A stretch of DNA of 64,000 nt from Alphaproteobacteria bacterium (GCA_030432025.1 JAUIIA010000003.1:62001-126000); one strand, 5' to 3'; numbered from the stretch's first letter, positions 34,781-45,252 are shown. Notes: generated from the sequence alone by a model not told the origin. A program made the numbers and translations.

Positions 34781-35345
34781 GCCTGTATCCCTTCTCCGTT
34801 GTTAACACCAATTTCGGCTCGGCCGGATCATCTTCTATTTTTTGACGCAGCCGGTAAATATGCGTCTCCAATGTATGTGTTTCCACATCTTCCGCATACT
34901 CCCATACAGCCTGTAATAGTTCGTCTTTCCCGACATCGGCCTTTTGCGCATGCAGATATTTCAGGATCGCCGTCTCTTTTTCGGTCAGCTTTTCTATTTG
35001 GCCCCCAGGAGTTTTCAGCGTGTTATAAGCCGTATCCAACACCCAATCACCAATCACAATGTCGCTATCTCCGGCAGAAATATGTTTTTTGTAGCCGGAG
35101 AGTAACGCGTCCATCACCGCCCCTGCGCGACACGGCTTGGTGATTTCAATGCGGCTCTCATCCTCGCCAATGACCTCACGAACAAGGACATGCGCACTGT
35201 CGGGATCAATATCTTCGAAAACCAGGCTTTCTGCAGGCAAGGCGATTTTGACCTGCCCCGCCAACGCCCGCAACACGTCTACGCCGCGCTCATCAAGGCC
35301 GCTGATGTGAAATTTTATCTCTGCTGAATCGTCTTTACTGGGCAA
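34770..35345 (-). CDS. OmpR-type DNA-binding protein with degenerate receiver domain
   Basis: 191 residues. Residues 100-190 are a full OmpR/PhoB winged helix (LTEKETAILKYLHAQ, then LETHIYRLRQKIEDDP, ending LVLTTEKGYRLKG). The N-terminal 90 residues are too short for a normal receiver (about 120). I see no clear phospho-acceptor Asp, although a receiver-like ITKPCRAGAVMDAL (the conserved Lys-Pro of beta5/alpha5) survives. The only start before an upstream in-frame TAA is TTG 35345. It probably binds DNA without phosphorylation. No histidine kinase is nearby. Confidence 0.8.
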   Translation of the reverse strand: MPSKDDSAEIKFHISGLDERGVDVLRALAGQVKIALPAESLVFEDIDPDSAHVLVREVIGEDESRIEITKPCRAGAVMDALLSGYKKHISAGDSDIVIGDWVLDTAYNTLKTPGGQIEKLTEKETAILKYLHAQKADVGKDELLQAVWEYAEDVETHTLETHIYRLRQKIEDDPAEPKLVLTTEKGYRLKG

Positions 35346-35438
35346 AATTATACGGTCTTTCCAAATATTTCCCGCTTACTCTGCTTCAAGGTTATCGCTA
35401 ACCATCTCTTTTTGCTAGCAGTTTCATTGATTCGAGCA

Positions 35439-35454
35439 TGGCACGCCGCTTGCA
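35439..35454 (+). promoter_or_regulatory. Perfect sigma-54 promoter
   Basis: TGGCACG-CCGC-TTGCA is an exact match to the RpoN -24/-12 consensus. The predicted transcription start is near 35465. An SD (TTGGAGG, 35473-35479) and ATG 35489 follow at normal distances. Confidence 0.8.
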
Positions 35455-35488
35455 AAGTCTTTTCAAGAACGATTGGAGGCATTCACAT

Positions 35489-36247
35489 ATGAAGATGGAC
35501 GGACTTTACAGCGCATTGCAAAACCCCGCGGCGGCCAACAAGCCCGATACGGCCGCACAGCAGCCTGTAAAATACCGTAAAGTCCTGCATATGGTGGAAA
35601 ACGAGCGTATGGGCGGCAAAGTACCCGTATGGAAAACCGAGCGTATAGACACATCCGCAGACACCGTTAAAGGTTTCGAAGCCACGCTCACCAGCGCCCT
35701 GAACGGGGAGGATACAAGTGTGAGCAACGCGGCCATCGCCCTTAATCCTGCAGAAGTAGCCGATACTTCAATTGATGGAAAACCGTTCAGCTTCGGTGAT
35801 CTGGTCGATATGGTGAACCCGTTACACCATATTCCGGTCGTAAATTACGCTTACCGCGGCATTACCGGCGACCAGATTCGTCCAATCAGCCAGATTATAG
35901 GTGGGGCCGCTTATGGCGGACCTATCGGCGCAGCCGGTGGGCTGGTCAATGTCGCCATTAAGGAAGAAACGGGCCGCGATATCGGTGAGCACGCTATGGC
36001 CATGGCATTCAGCGGCCGCACAACCTCATATTCGAACAAGCCTGCGCAAGAGGAAATTCCCGCAAGCCTGCTCGCATACACCGCGCCCGAACAACCACGT
36101 ACGCAATCCCTAACGGATCAACGAACAGAGCAGCCAGCGCACAAAAACAAATTTAAAGGGATACAATATCCGGATCTGGCCCTGACACAGAACCAGCGGG
36201 AACCAATCACAGAATTACTCTTGGGAAGCAGCGCAAAGTCCTTCTAG
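35489..36247 (+). CDS. RpoN-controlled conserved protein, possibly flagellum-linked
   Basis: 252 residues from ATG 35489. The middle (about 110-175) reads DLVDMVNPLHHIPVV, then YRGITGDQIRPISQIIGGAAYGGPIG, then a helix ending TGRDIGEHA. I recall this block from hypothetical proteins encoded near flagellar genes in other alphaproteobacteria, but I cannot confirm it. The Gly-rich GGAAYGGPIGAAGG segment could be a membrane-inserting hairpin. N- and C-terminal regions are Gln/Pro-rich and probably disordered. The gene has a perfect sigma-54 promoter, which fits a flagellar regulon. No flagellar structural gene is in this window. Confidence 0.7.
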   Translation: MKMDGLYSALQNPAAANKPDTAAQQPVKYRKVLHMVENERMGGKVPVWKTERIDTSADTVKGFEATLTSALNGEDTSVSNAAIALNPAEVADTSIDGKPFSFGDLVDMVNPLHHIPVVNYAYRGITGDQIRPISQIIGGAAYGGPIGAAGGLVNVAIKEETGRDIGEHAMAMAFSGRTTSYSNKPAQEEIPASLLAYTAPEQPRTQSLTDQRTEQPAHKNKFKGIQYPDLALTQNQREPITELLLGSSAKSF

Positions 36248-36248
36248 C

Positions 36249-36911
36249 CTAACTTCGCTCGCCGAATACGCCCGTACCGACGCGAATATGGGTCGCCCCA
36301 AGCTTGATCGCATCCTCATAATCCGCACTCATCCCCATACTCAACTTCTCAAGGTCCAATTGACCCGCCAGTTTTTGCAGTAATGCGAAATGCAATGCGG
36401 GTGGCTCGTCAATCGGTGGAATGCACATCAGACCAACAATCTTCAAGCCGCATTCGTAATAACAATAATCATAGAATTCTTTTAAACGTGCCGGTGTAAC
36501 ACCCGATTTCTGCTCTTCTTCACCTGTATTCACCTGAATAAAGCACGGCAAATCACGTCCCTGCTTCGCCATTTCCTTGGCCACCGTTTTTGCAATCTTT
36601 TCACGGTCTATGGTTTCAATGACATCAAACAACGCCACCGCGTCGGCGGCTTTATTGCTCTGTAACGGGCCGATCAGATGCAGAACCAGGTCGGAATTGT
36701 CTTTTTTACGGGCTTCCCAATGCTCGTAAGCTTCCTGCACACGGTTCTCACCGAAAACCCTGTGTCCGGCAGCCAGCGCCTCATCTATGCGCTCCGCAGG
36801 CTGCTTTTTACTGACCGCCACCAGCGTGACATCGGACTCCGAACGCTGCGCATCCTCTGCAGCGTTCTTAATATCGGCATATATATGATCAAGATTTTCA
36901 GAAACAGACAT
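36249..36911 (-). CDS. YggS-family PLP homeostasis protein
   Basis: 220 residues from ATG 36911 (MSVSENLDHI...); 16 further upstream codons overlap the porin terminator and are excluded. Fold-type III PLP-binding protein: VAVSKKQP carries the PLP lysine near residue 35, FGENRVQEAYEHW follows, then HLIGPLQSNK, IDREKIAKTVA, MGMSADYEDAI and the phosphate-binding GATHIRVGTGVFGER. It buffers pyridoxal phosphate; no catalytic activity is known. Convergent with the sigma-54 gene (1 base between stops). Confidence 0.94.
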   Translation of the reverse strand: MSVSENLDHIYADIKNAAEDAQRSESDVTLVAVSKKQPAERIDEALAAGHRVFGENRVQEAYEHWEARKKDNSDLVLHLIGPLQSNKAADAVALFDVIETIDREKIAKTVAKEMAKQGRDLPCFIQVNTGEEEQKSGVTPARLKEFYDYCYYECGLKIVGLMCIPPIDEPPALHFALLQKLAGQLDLEKLSMGMSADYEDAIKLGATHIRVGTGVFGERS

Positions 36912-36945
36912 ACAAACAAGTGTAAAGCTTTGTTCACAAAAGAAA

Positions 36946-36970
36946 AGAGCCTCTCGCAATGAGAGGCTCT
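36946..36970 (-). terminator. Intrinsic terminator of the porin gene
   Basis: AGAGCCTCTC-attgc-GAGAGGCTCT (minus-strand reading) is a perfect 10-bp stem followed by TTTTCTTTTG. It begins 32 bases after the porin stop and lies just before the yggS-type gene. Confidence 0.9.
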
Positions 36971-37001
36971 CGTCGAATTCTTTAAGGGTTAAATCAACCG
37001 A

Positions 37002-38150
37002 TTAGAAGTTGATTTGTGTACCCAATGTTACGTATGTAGCGTCAACATCGTTACCGCCGCCAACAGGGTTGATACCTGTAGCTTCGTGCTCAACATAACC
37101 TACAGAACCGCGCAATGTCATGCCAGGACCGTATGTGTATGTAACACCACCGGAGTAACGCTTTGTTTCAAGATCTTTAACTGTGAAAGTGTTGTCTTGA
37201 TCATAGTAAGAAGCACCAAGTTTGAATGGGCCAGTTGTGTAGTCAACACCAACAACGAATGTTTCTTCGTCATCAACTGTTGCAGAACCGTCCAGACCAC
37301 CATTGTCTTCTACGTATGCAGCACCAACACCGAAAGGACCGAAGTCTAGGTCAAGACCTACGTTCCATACTTCACGGTCGTCAGAGTTAACAGCAGCAAG
37401 AAGGTCAGCTTCGTTATCACCATGTGAGTAACCAGCACCACCGATTACGCCAACATTCTGGAATTGACCTTCGTAACGAACGGCAATTTCATATGTTGCA
37501 CCGATTGTGTCTTCTTGGTCATCAAGACCGATACCAGCTTCAACAGCTGAGTCAGTATCAGGTGCGAAAGACAGACCACCCTGGAAGCCGTTCATGATTG
37601 GCGTCAGGTATGTGAATTTGTCAGACTTACCAGATGGGTCAGCATCGTAGTCTACGCCGCCAGAGTTAGCAGCACCAATGTTGAAGTTAGCAATCTGACC
37701 AGCAGCAGTACCGCCTGTCAGCAATGATGTGTAGTTAACTGGGTTAACGAACTGACGGATACCGTCGATGTTAGAGTCTGCAGAAGGAGCAGCAACCTGC
37801 AAGAGGTATACAGCACCATCTTCAGCACCGAAGTTCACACGACCCCAGCCACCGCTGAAGTATACGTATGATTCGTCAACACCGAAAGCGTCGCCGCCAT
37901 CAGCTTCAGCTTCAATGTGCGCACCAACTGTCAGACCGTTGTCCAATGTTGTTTCGCCACCGAAGTGAACTTCTGTGTTACGGATGATGTCAAAGTCGTT
38001 AACTTCTTGGCCTGTTGCTTCGTCTTGATCTACGAATGCACCATAACCTTTGAAGTAACCACCAAGCTCAAGCTGAACTTGAGCAGCTGCAGGTGTAGCA
38101 ACCATGGCTAAACCAGCAACAGCAGCTGTGCTAAGAAGTAATTTTTTCAT
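37002..38150 (-). CDS. Major outer-membrane porin
   Basis: 382 residues from ATG 38150, with a strong Shine-Dalgarno (TTGGAGGA). The signal peptide MKKLLLSTAAVAGLAMVATPAAA is cleaved before QVQLELGGYFKGYG. The mature part is Gly/Asp/aromatic-rich with alternating amphipathic strands and ends in a final strand VTLGTQINF, the C-terminal Phe needed by BamA. It matches Gram-negative porin (Porin_4/OmpC-like) architecture. Codon choice is biased (GCA, GTA, CAG, ACA) compared with neighbours, as in highly expressed genes. It has a long structured leader and a strong terminator. Confidence 0.92.
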   Translation of the reverse strand: MKKLLLSTAAVAGLAMVATPAAAQVQLELGGYFKGYGAFVDQDEATGQEVNDFDIIRNTEVHFGGETTLDNGLTVGAHIEAEADGGDAFGVDESYVYFSGGWGRVNFGAEDGAVYLLQVAAPSADSNIDGIRQFVNPVNYTSLLTGGTAAGQIANFNIGAANSGGVDYDADPSGKSDKFTYLTPIMNGFQGGLSFAPDTDSAVEAGIGLDDQEDTIGATYEIAVRYEGQFQNVGVIGGAGYSHGDNEADLLAAVNSDDREVWNVGLDLDFGPFGVGAAYVEDNGGLDGSATVDDEETFVVGVDYTTGPFKLGASYYDQDNTFTVKDLETKRYSGGVTYTYGPGMTLRGSVGYVEHEATGINPVGGGNDVDATYVTLGTQINF

Positions 38151-38455
38151 TATCATTCCTCCAATTTTAAACAGATGATAATTTGTTGAACATTTCGGTT
38201 TAATTATTAAACCTAAAGAATGCCCATGTACTATGGACACCCTCATCAAGCCTGAAAACAGGAGCCAATTCAAACGCAAGGGCCTTTTCTCAAAAAAAAA
38301 GTTACAGGCGTTGCAAAAATGCAACAGTGCCTTTTTTGCAGGAACAACCAAACTAAACCGTATTAAGGAACAGTGCGCAATCAGGGGCGTTAGCTCTTGA
38401 GCAGTACAAAAAGGCGTGCTAGTTACAACCAGTTAAGACAATAAGAAGGTAAAAT
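38151..38455. other. Structured 305-base region between porin and DUF3576 genes
   Basis: Holds a perfect palindrome GGTTTAAT-T-ATTAAACC (38207-38223), a small hairpin CCTG-AAAA-CAGG, and a hairpin with a plus-strand U-run (about 38307-38335). It serves as the porin promoter and leader on the minus strand, and may encode a small RNA on the plus strand. I could not fix a -35/-10 pair with confidence on either strand. Confidence 0.55.
38307..38335 (+). terminator. Terminator-like hairpin on the plus strand upstream of the porin
   Basis: GGC-GTTGCA-AAAA-TGCAAC-AGT-GCC followed by TTTTTT. The 6-bp core is perfect (38310-38325) and the outer GGC/GCC pairs with a small bulge. No plus-strand gene precedes it, so if it works it would end a small RNA. 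Read on the minus strand it is also a hairpin, with a T9 run six bases later. Confidence 0.5.
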
Positions 38456-39001
38456 ATGCGTCACCCTTTAAGAACAGCAGCTTTGATTGTGGCCTCAACA
38501 TCGTTTCTCGTCGCTTGTGGCGGCGAAGAAGGAGGCGGCATTAAAACCGAAGCCAAATACCCGACCGGATATGAACGCCACGGCACAGATGCCAATGCGA
38601 TCTATGATAAACCAGAAAGTGTTTTTGGTGACGGCGGTTTTGTCTTCGGTAAGAAGGACAGTGAAGGCGAAGGTGACAGCATCACGGTCAATAGCTTCCT
38701 GTGGCGCGCATCTCTGGATACAGTCTCCTTTATGCCGCTCGCCAGCGCGGACCCGTTCGGCGGCGTCATCCTGACCGACTGGTACAGCCCCGAAGGCGCG
38801 AATAACGAACGCTTCAAGCTCAATGTCTTTATTCTGAGCCGTCAGCTGCGTTCCGATGGTATCGAGGTCCGTGTATTCAGACAGCAAAAGCGCGGCAGCT
38901 CATGGGTAGATGTCGAACCCGCCCCTGAAACGGCGCGACAGCTGGAAGACTCAATCCTGACCCGTGCCCGTCAGTTGCGGATCGCCAAAGCGGGAGAATA
39001 A
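38456..39001 (+). CDS. DUF3576 lipoprotein
   Basis: 181 residues. The lipoprotein signal peptide has lipobox LVAC (Cys21), then a Gly/Glu-rich linker and a conserved domain (SFLWRASLDTVSFMPLASADPFGGVILTDWY) typical of DUF3576. These proteins are encoded just upstream of leuS in many alphaproteobacteria, exactly as here (9-base gap). The function is unknown; an outer-membrane location is likely. AGAAGG precedes the ATG. Confidence 0.9.
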   Translation: MRHPLRTAALIVASTSFLVACGGEEGGGIKTEAKYPTGYERHGTDANAIYDKPESVFGDGGFVFGKKDSEGEGDSITVNSFLWRASLDTVSFMPLASADPFGGVILTDWYSPEGANNERFKLNVFILSRQLRSDGIEVRVFRQQKRGSSWVDVEPAPETARQLEDSILTRARQLRIAKAGE

Positions 39002-39010
39002 TACCGCCTC

Positions 39011-41572
39011 ATGAGTAGCGCTGAAAAATACAATATTAAGGAAGCCGAAGCGAAATGGCGCAAGATCTGGGAAGACAAAAAGTCTTTCGAGGTCTCGGAA
39101 GATGAATCCAAGGAAAAATACTACGTCCTTGCCATGTTGCCATACCCTTCCGGCCGCATTCACGTTGGTCATGTACGCAACTACACCCTTTCCGACGTTG
39201 TCGCCCGCTACAAAAAGGCCAAGGGCTTTAACGTTCTAAACCCAATGGGTTGGGACGCGCTGGGTCTGCCGGCTGAAAACGCGGCAATGGAACGCGGTTC
39301 CCACCCTGCTGACTGGACTTACGGCAATATCGACGACATGAAACGCCAGCTCAAATCCATGGGTTTGGCGATTGACTGGTCACGCGAAGTCGCAACATGT
39401 GACGCGTCTTATTATAAGCATGAACAAAAGATGTTCCTCGATTTCTACGAGAAAGGCCTAGCCTACCGTAAAGAATCAGTTGTGAACTGGGACCCCGTCG
39501 ACAACACGGTTCTGGCCAATGAACAAGTTGTTGATGGCAAAGGCTGGCGCACGGGCGCACCCGTTGAGCGCCGCAAGCTATCCCAATGGTTCCTCAAAAT
39601 CACAGAATATGCCGATGACTTGCTCGAAGCCTTGCAGGAACTCCCCCGCTGGCCTGAAAAAGTCAAAATCATGCAGGAAAACTGGATTGGCAAATCCCAA
39701 GGCCTGCAATTCAAGTGGAATATTGAAGGCCGCGATCAGGAGATCGAGGTATTCACAACACGCCCCGATACATTATTCGGCGCGTCTTTCCTCGCCCTCG
39801 CGCCCGACCACCCGCTTTCAAAAGAACTAGCCGGCGATAAGGACGGTTTCGAGGATTTCTTAAAAGAATGCCAAAGCGTCGGCACCTCCGAGGAAGCCAT
39901 CGCCCAAGCCGAGAAAATCGGCTTCGATACAGGATATAAAGCCACCAACCCGTCATTACCGGGTCAGGAATTCCCAATTTATATCGCGAACTTCATCCTG
40001 ATGGATTACGGAACGGGTGCGATCTTTGGCGTTCCGGGCCACGACCAGCGTGACTGGGATTTCGCCAAGAAATACGACCTGCCAATCAAGGAAGTCATTT
40101 CAGGCGGCGAGAAATCCGTCGATGAAGAGCCATATACAGGTCCGGGTAAAACCGTGAACTCCGATTGGCTGGATGGCCGAGAAATCGACGAAGCCAAAGA
40201 ATTCGTCATTCAGAAGGCAGAAGAAAGCGGCAACGGTTTCGGTGTAACAAAATACCGTCTGCGCGACTGGGGTGTCTCCCGTCAACGTTACTGGGGTTGC
40301 CCGATTCCGATGGTCCACTGTGATGATTGCGGTGTTGTCCCTGTTCCTGCAGACCAGCTTCCCGTCGAATTGCCGATGGATATCGATTACGACGAACCCG
40401 GAAACCCGTTGGCCCGCCACCCGACATGGAAGGACACCAAATGTCCGAAATGCGGCGGCAAAGCGACTCGTGAAACCGACACATGCGATACGTTCTTTGA
40501 ATCCAACTGGTACTTCCTGCGTTATCTCGACCCGAACAACACGGAACGCGGCGTTGACAAGGACAAGGCCGATTACTGGATGCCCGTTGATCAATATATC
40601 GGTGGTGTCGAACATGCCGTACTGCACCTGCTTTACGCCCGTTTCTGCACAAGAGCGCTGGCCGATTGCGGCTGGCTGGAGGCGAAAGAACCGTTTGCGG
40701 GTTTGTTCACGCAAGGCATGGTTACGCACGAAACATACACCAATGACAATGGTGAATGGGTAACGCCCGCCGAATACGACGCGATGAGCGATGCAGACAA
40801 GGCCAAGATCAAAACAGGCCCGTCGATCAAGATGTCAAAATCGAAAAAGAACGTCATCGACCCAGAAGACATTTTGAAAACCTACGGTGCCGATGCCGCA
40901 CGTTTGTTTATCCTGTCCGACTCGCCGCCTGAACGCGATCTGGAATGGACCGAAGCCGGTATCGAAGGCGCATGGAAATTCGTCAACAAACTTCACCGCA
41001 TGGTCGTTGATTACAAACACTTCATCCCCGCCGATGACATGGAAAAACCAGAACATTTCGCCGATGATGTGCTGGAACTGCGCCGTGCCGCACACAAAAC
41101 TGCCGCCGGTGTTGCACAAGACATCGAAGATTTCGCGATGAACAAGGCCGTGGCCCGCATCCGCGAACTCTCCAACACCATCCTTCACCCGCAACAAGCC
41201 GAAGCCTTCGTCAAACTCGATGGCGGTGCCTGGGCAACAAAAGAAGCGTTGGAAATTTTGATCAAAGTCTTCAACCCGATGATGCCACATCTGGCCGAAG
41301 AACTCTGGAGCGAAATGGGTCACGACACCTTACTGGCTGACGAACCATGGCCGGAAGTCGAGCAAGACTTGCTGGTTGATGACACCGTCACCATCGGGGT
41401 GCAGGTCAACGGCAAGGTCCGTGCACAAATCACACTTTCGCCCGACGCCAACGAAGACGAAGCCCGCGAAGCGGCCCTGTCGGAACACAATGTCGAGAAA
41501 TTCATCGAAGGCAAACAGATCCGAAAATTCATCTACGTGCCCGGAAAGATCGTCAACGTCGTCGCCGCATAA
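39011..41572 (+). CDS. leuS: Leucyl-tRNA synthetase
   Basis: 853 residues, class I synthetase. The HIGH-type HVGH lies at 51-54 in [16 protein letters not shown], a CP1 editing domain with [11 protein letters not shown] follows, a zinc-ribbon-like [18 protein letters not shown] lies at about 475-495, and KMSKS is near 610. Typical bacterial length. The stop overlaps the ATG of the next gene (TAATG). Confidence 0.98.
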   Translation: MSSAEKYNIKEAEAKWRKIWEDKKSFEVSEDESKEKYYVLAMLPYPSGRIHVGHVRNYTLSDVVARYKKAKGFNVLNPMGWDALGLPAENAAMERGSHPADWTYGNIDDMKRQLKSMGLAIDWSREVATCDASYYKHEQKMFLDFYEKGLAYRKESVVNWDPVDNTVLANEQVVDGKGWRTGAPVERRKLSQWFLKITEYADDLLEALQELPRWPEKVKIMQENWIGKSQGLQFKWNIEGRDQEIEVFTTRPDTLFGASFLALAPDHPLSKELAGDKDGFEDFLKECQSVGTSEEAIAQAEKIGFDTGYKATNPSLPGQEFPIYIANFILMDYGTGAIFGVPGHDQRDWDFAKKYDLPIKEVISGGEKSVDEEPYTGPGKTVNSDWLDGREIDEAKEFVIQKAEESGNGFGVTKYRLRDWGVSRQRYWGCPIPMVHCDDCGVVPVPADQLPVELPMDIDYDEPGNPLARHPTWKDTKCPKCGGKATRETDTCDTFFESNWYFLRYLDPNNTERGVDKDKADYWMPVDQYIGGVEHAVLHLLYARFCTRALADCGWLEAKEPFAGLFTQGMVTHETYTNDNGEWVTPAEYDAMSDADKAKIKTGPSIKMSKSKKNVIDPEDILKTYGADAARLFILSDSPPERDLEWTEAGIEGAWKFVNKLHRMVVDYKHFIPADDMEKPEHFADDVLELRRAAHKTAAGVAQDIEDFAMNKAVARIRELSNTILHPQQAEAFVKLDGGAWATKEALEILIKVFNPMMPHLAEELWSEMGHDTLLADEPWPEVEQDLLVDDTVTIGVQVNGKVRAQITLSPDANEDEAREAALSEHNVEKFIEGKQIRKFIYVPGKIVNVVAA

Positions 41573-43353
41573 TGGACACTGCGCAGCATTATAACCAACA
41601 AGGTGAGAGTTTTCTCAAGCAGGGTGATTTGCAGTCTGCTGAAGCTGAATTCGTCAAAGCCATCCAGACCGATGCGGAATACGCCCCGACCTATGGCAAC
41701 ATGCTGCGTCTGACAATTGCGCAGCAAAACTATCTGAAAGCGCTGGAATGGGGAGCGCTCGCGCTGCAAGCCGAGCCCGAAAACGATGGCCACAAAGAAC
41801 AGCTAATCGAGGTTCTCAAAACCCTCAACATCACCACATATAACGACACGCTATGCTGGATCACGCAGGAATGCCTGACCGCGAACAATGTCGACTTCTT
41901 TGGACTTCACAACACATGGCTCGGCTTGATCAAGAAAAACCCGCAATTCGCAAAGATCTATAAGCTGGCGGGTGCGAAGGATTACAAGAAATTCGCCAAG
42001 GGCTTTGAAAAACTCTCCAGCCATAAAATCCTCAGCGATATATATGTCTTGCGCGGGCTGCAAAAACTGCTCGTCCCCGATTATGAATTCGAGATGTTCC
42101 TGACACATCTGCGCCGCTGGCTGCTCGAAAACGGCTTTGCCAAAATCAAGGACATGCCCTCGCAGGATTACGAGAACATGCTCGCCGCGCTCGCGCTCTA
42201 TTGCTTTCACACCGAATATATTTTCTTCGAAGATGACAGCGAAAAACAAACAATCGAAAAGCTTCGCGCACAAATCGAAGCCGATACAAACGGATCAAAA
42301 CGCGAAGACGTTCTCCGCTATGCCTGCTACCGTCCGTTCCATACGCTTAGCAATGCAAAGGAACTGACAGACACGCTCTTCACGAAAGACCGTTTTGAAT
42401 ATTTTGTCGACATCCAATACCGCGACCATGTCGCCGAACAGGCCATCAAGGCACAGACAAAGTCCCTGACGCCGATTGAAGACGAAACCTCACAGAATGT
42501 GCGTGAGCAGTATGAGCAATTCCCCTACCCGCGCTGGCAATCCGTATCCGCCAGCGCATCACCCGAGGAACATGTCATCTTTCTCGGTGAGGATCGAGCG
42601 GCCTATCTCGCGACCGATAAGATAAACATCCTGATCGCGGGCTGCGGCACAGGACAGCAGGCTTGCGAATACGCCATGGCATTCAAAAACGCCAAACTTA
42701 CAGCGGTCGATCTCAGCCTGACCAACCTTGCCTATGCGCAAAACAAGGCGATGGATTACGACATCGACAATATCGAATTTTTCCATGGTGATATTTTACA
42801 GCTGCCACAAAATCTCGGTCCGTTCGACCTGATCATCTGTACGGGCGTGCTACACCATATGCAGGACCCTGAAGAAGGTTGGAAAGTCATCGCTAAATTA
42901 CTCAAGCCAGCTGGCTTCATGCGCATCGCCTTGTATAGCGATATCTCACGCGGCTTCATCAACCGTGGCCGCGCAGTCATTGCGAACAAAGATATTCCGC
43001 CCACCGCGGACGGCATGCGCTATTTCCGCAAAAACGCAAAAAGCCTTCTCGGCAAAAAAGACTGGCTGCGTGCCTTGAACACCGCGGATTACTATTCCAT
43101 GTCCGAATGCCGTGATGCGTTCTTCCATATCCATGAGGACAATTTCGACATCCCCCGCATCCAGCAGGATATCGAGGATTTAGGTCTGGAATTCTGCGGC
43201 TTCGAACAGGCCCGCCTACACAAGGACGCCTTTGCCAAACTCTTCACCGATAACCCTGATATGATGGATCTCGGGAACTGGCATGCCTTCGAACAAAAGC
43301 ACCCCGAGACATTCCTCGAAATGTACCGCTTTTTCGTCCGAAAGCCGGCTTGA
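41572..43353 (+). CDS. TPR-containing class I SAM methyltransferase
   Basis: 593 residues. Residues 1-100 hold tetratricopeptide helices (YNQQGESFLKQGDLQSAEAEFVKAI). A helical middle follows. After ENVREQYEQFPYPRW (about 308-322) comes a Rossmann methyltransferase: INILIAGCGTGQQACEYA (SAM-binding GxGxG) and LIICTGVLHHMQDPEEGW. The YExFPYPRW motif before the domain marks a known group of TPR methyltransferases of unknown substrate. It overlaps the leuS stop by one base, so it is translationally coupled. Confidence 0.88.
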   Translation: MDTAQHYNQQGESFLKQGDLQSAEAEFVKAIQTDAEYAPTYGNMLRLTIAQQNYLKALEWGALALQAEPENDGHKEQLIEVLKTLNITTYNDTLCWITQECLTANNVDFFGLHNTWLGLIKKNPQFAKIYKLAGAKDYKKFAKGFEKLSSHKILSDIYVLRGLQKLLVPDYEFEMFLTHLRRWLLENGFAKIKDMPSQDYENMLAALALYCFHTEYIFFEDDSEKQTIEKLRAQIEADTNGSKREDVLRYACYRPFHTLSNAKELTDTLFTKDRFEYFVDIQYRDHVAEQAIKAQTKSLTPIEDETSQNVREQYEQFPYPRWQSVSASASPEEHVIFLGEDRAAYLATDKINILIAGCGTGQQACEYAMAFKNAKLTAVDLSLTNLAYAQNKAMDYDIDNIEFFHGDILQLPQNLGPFDLIICTGVLHHMQDPEEGWKVIAKLLKPAGFMRIALYSDISRGFINRGRAVIANKDIPPTADGMRYFRKNAKSLLGKKDWLRALNTADYYSMSECRDAFFHIHEDNFDIPRIQQDIEDLGLEFCGFEQARLHKDAFAKLFTDNPDMMDLGNWHAFEQKHPETFLEMYRFFVRKPA

Positions 43354-43429
43354 TACATTTCTCTTCCATTTCGCGCATAAACTCTGTAGAACTTGCCGCA
43401 AATAAAGCTCCAGATTAGAGAACGGAAAA

Positions 43430-45247
43430 ATGACTAAAGAATTACGCAACATTGCGATTATCGCCCACGTTGACCACGGCAAAACTACGCTTATCGATTC
43501 CATGATGAAACAAAGCGGTATGTTCCGTGAAAATCAGGCCGTTGAAGAGCGCGCCATGGACTCCGGCGATCTGGAAAAAGAGCGCGGCATCACCATTCTG
43601 GCCAAACCCACATCCATTCAGTGGGACGATACCCGCATCAACATCATCGACACACCGGGTCACGCCGACTTCGGTGGTGAGGTCGAACGTGTTCTGCATA
43701 TGGCCGATGGCGTTATCCTACTGACCGACGCTGCCGAAGGCCCAATGCCGCAAACAAAATTCGTACTTGGTAAAGCACTGGCACAAGGCCTTCGCCCGAT
43801 CGTGATCATCAACAAGGTTGACCGTCCCGACGGCCGTCCCGAAGAAGTCGTTGATGAAGTCTTCGACCTGTTCGTATCTCTGGATGCCAACGATGAACAG
43901 CTGGATTTCCCAATCATGTATGCATCTGGCCGTGACGGCTGGTGCGTAAAGGAACTAGATGATCCGCGTGAAAACCTACACCCGCTGCTTGATCTTGTGC
44001 TTGAACATGTCCCGGCACCGAAAGGCGATAAGGACGCACCGTTCGCCATGCTGGCAACCCTGCTCGATTCCGACCCGTTCCTTGGCCGTTGTCTGACGGG
44101 CCGCGTTATCCAAGGCTCCGCCAAAGTAAACGACACCGTAAAAGCCATCGGCCTTGACGGTTCAACGATCGAAAATGGCCGCCTGACCAAATTGCTGACC
44201 TTTGATGGCACAGAACGTGTTCCTGTCGATCAGGTCAATGTCGGCGACATTATCTGTATCGCTGGTCTAGCCAAGGCGTCCGTGGCCGACACAATCGGGG
44301 CACCGGCTCTGGACACACCTGTTGAATCCACACCGATCGACCCGCCAACAATGGCCGTCATGATCACCGTGAACGACTCACCGTTCGCCGGACAAGAAGG
44401 CAAAAAAGTCACATCCACCATGATCCGCGAACGCCTAATGGCCGAAGCGGAAGTGAATGTCGCCATTACCTTCCAAGAAAGTGAAAACAAGGATGCGTTT
44501 GAAATCGGTGGCCGCGGCGAATTGCAGCTTGGCGTTCTGATCGAACAAATGCGCCGCGAAGGTTTCGAGTTAACCGTATCCAGACCAAAAGTGCTGTACA
44601 AAGAAATCGACGGCGAGCGTCAGGAACCAATCGAAGAAGTCACCATCGATGTTGATGAGGAATATTCCTCAACCGTGGTCGACAAGATGAACCGCCGTAA
44701 AGCCGAAATGACCGATATGCGATCTTCGGGCGCAGGAAAAACACGTATTACGTTCCTCGCCCCATCACGCGGCTTGATCGGATATCAATCCCAGTTCATG
44801 ACCGATACACGCGGTACAGGAGTCTTTAACCGTGTCTTCCATTCATACGCACCATATAAGGGCGACATCCCCCAGCGTACAAAAGGTACGCTCATCTCAA
44901 TGGATCAAGGCACAGCCGTTGCATACGCCATCTTCAACCTGCAGGATCGCGGCGTGATGTTTGTCGAACACCAGACACCTGTCTATCAGGGCATGATCGT
45001 CGGCGAACATAGCCGTGAAAACGACCTCGAAGTCAATGTCCTGAAAGGGAAGAAGCTGACCAACGTCCGCGCGAGCGGTACTGACGATGCGGTAACATTG
45101 ACCCCGCCACGTAAAATGTCGCTCGAAGACATGATGGCCTACATCAATGATGACGAGCTGCTGGAAGTCACACCGACCAGCCTGCGTCTTCGTAAATTCC
45201 ACCTTTGCCCGCATGAGCGTAAAAAAGCGGCGCGTGCCGCCAGCTAA
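43430..45247 (+). CDS. typA: Ribosome-associated GTPase TypA/BipA
   Basis: 605 residues, translational GTPase. G1 [10 protein letters not shown] lies at 10-19, G2 RGITI near 52, G3 [14 protein letters not shown] and G4 NKVDRPD. EF-G-like domains II, III and V follow, then the BipA-specific C-terminal domain ([32 protein letters not shown]). It helps 50S assembly and stress growth at low temperature. Clear ATG, 76 bases after the methyltransferase gene. Confidence 0.97.
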   Translation: MTKELRNIAIIAHVDHGKTTLIDSMMKQSGMFRENQAVEERAMDSGDLEKERGITILAKPTSIQWDDTRINIIDTPGHADFGGEVERVLHMADGVILLTDAAEGPMPQTKFVLGKALAQGLRPIVIINKVDRPDGRPEEVVDEVFDLFVSLDANDEQLDFPIMYASGRDGWCVKELDDPRENLHPLLDLVLEHVPAPKGDKDAPFAMLATLLDSDPFLGRCLTGRVIQGSAKVNDTVKAIGLDGSTIENGRLTKLLTFDGTERVPVDQVNVGDIICIAGLAKASVADTIGAPALDTPVESTPIDPPTMAVMITVNDSPFAGQEGKKVTSTMIRERLMAEAEVNVAITFQESENKDAFEIGGRGELQLGVLIEQMRREGFELTVSRPKVLYKEIDGERQEPIEEVTIDVDEEYSSTVVDKMNRRKAEMTDMRSSGAGKTRITFLAPSRGLIGYQSQFMTDTRGTGVFNRVFHSYAPYKGDIPQRTKGTLISMDQGTAVAYAIFNLQDRGVMFVEHQTPVYQGMIVGEHSRENDLEVNVLKGKKLTNVRASGTDDAVTLTPPRKMSLEDMMAYINDDELLEVTPTSLRLRKFHLCPHERKKAARAAS

Positions 45248-45252
45248 TCGTC

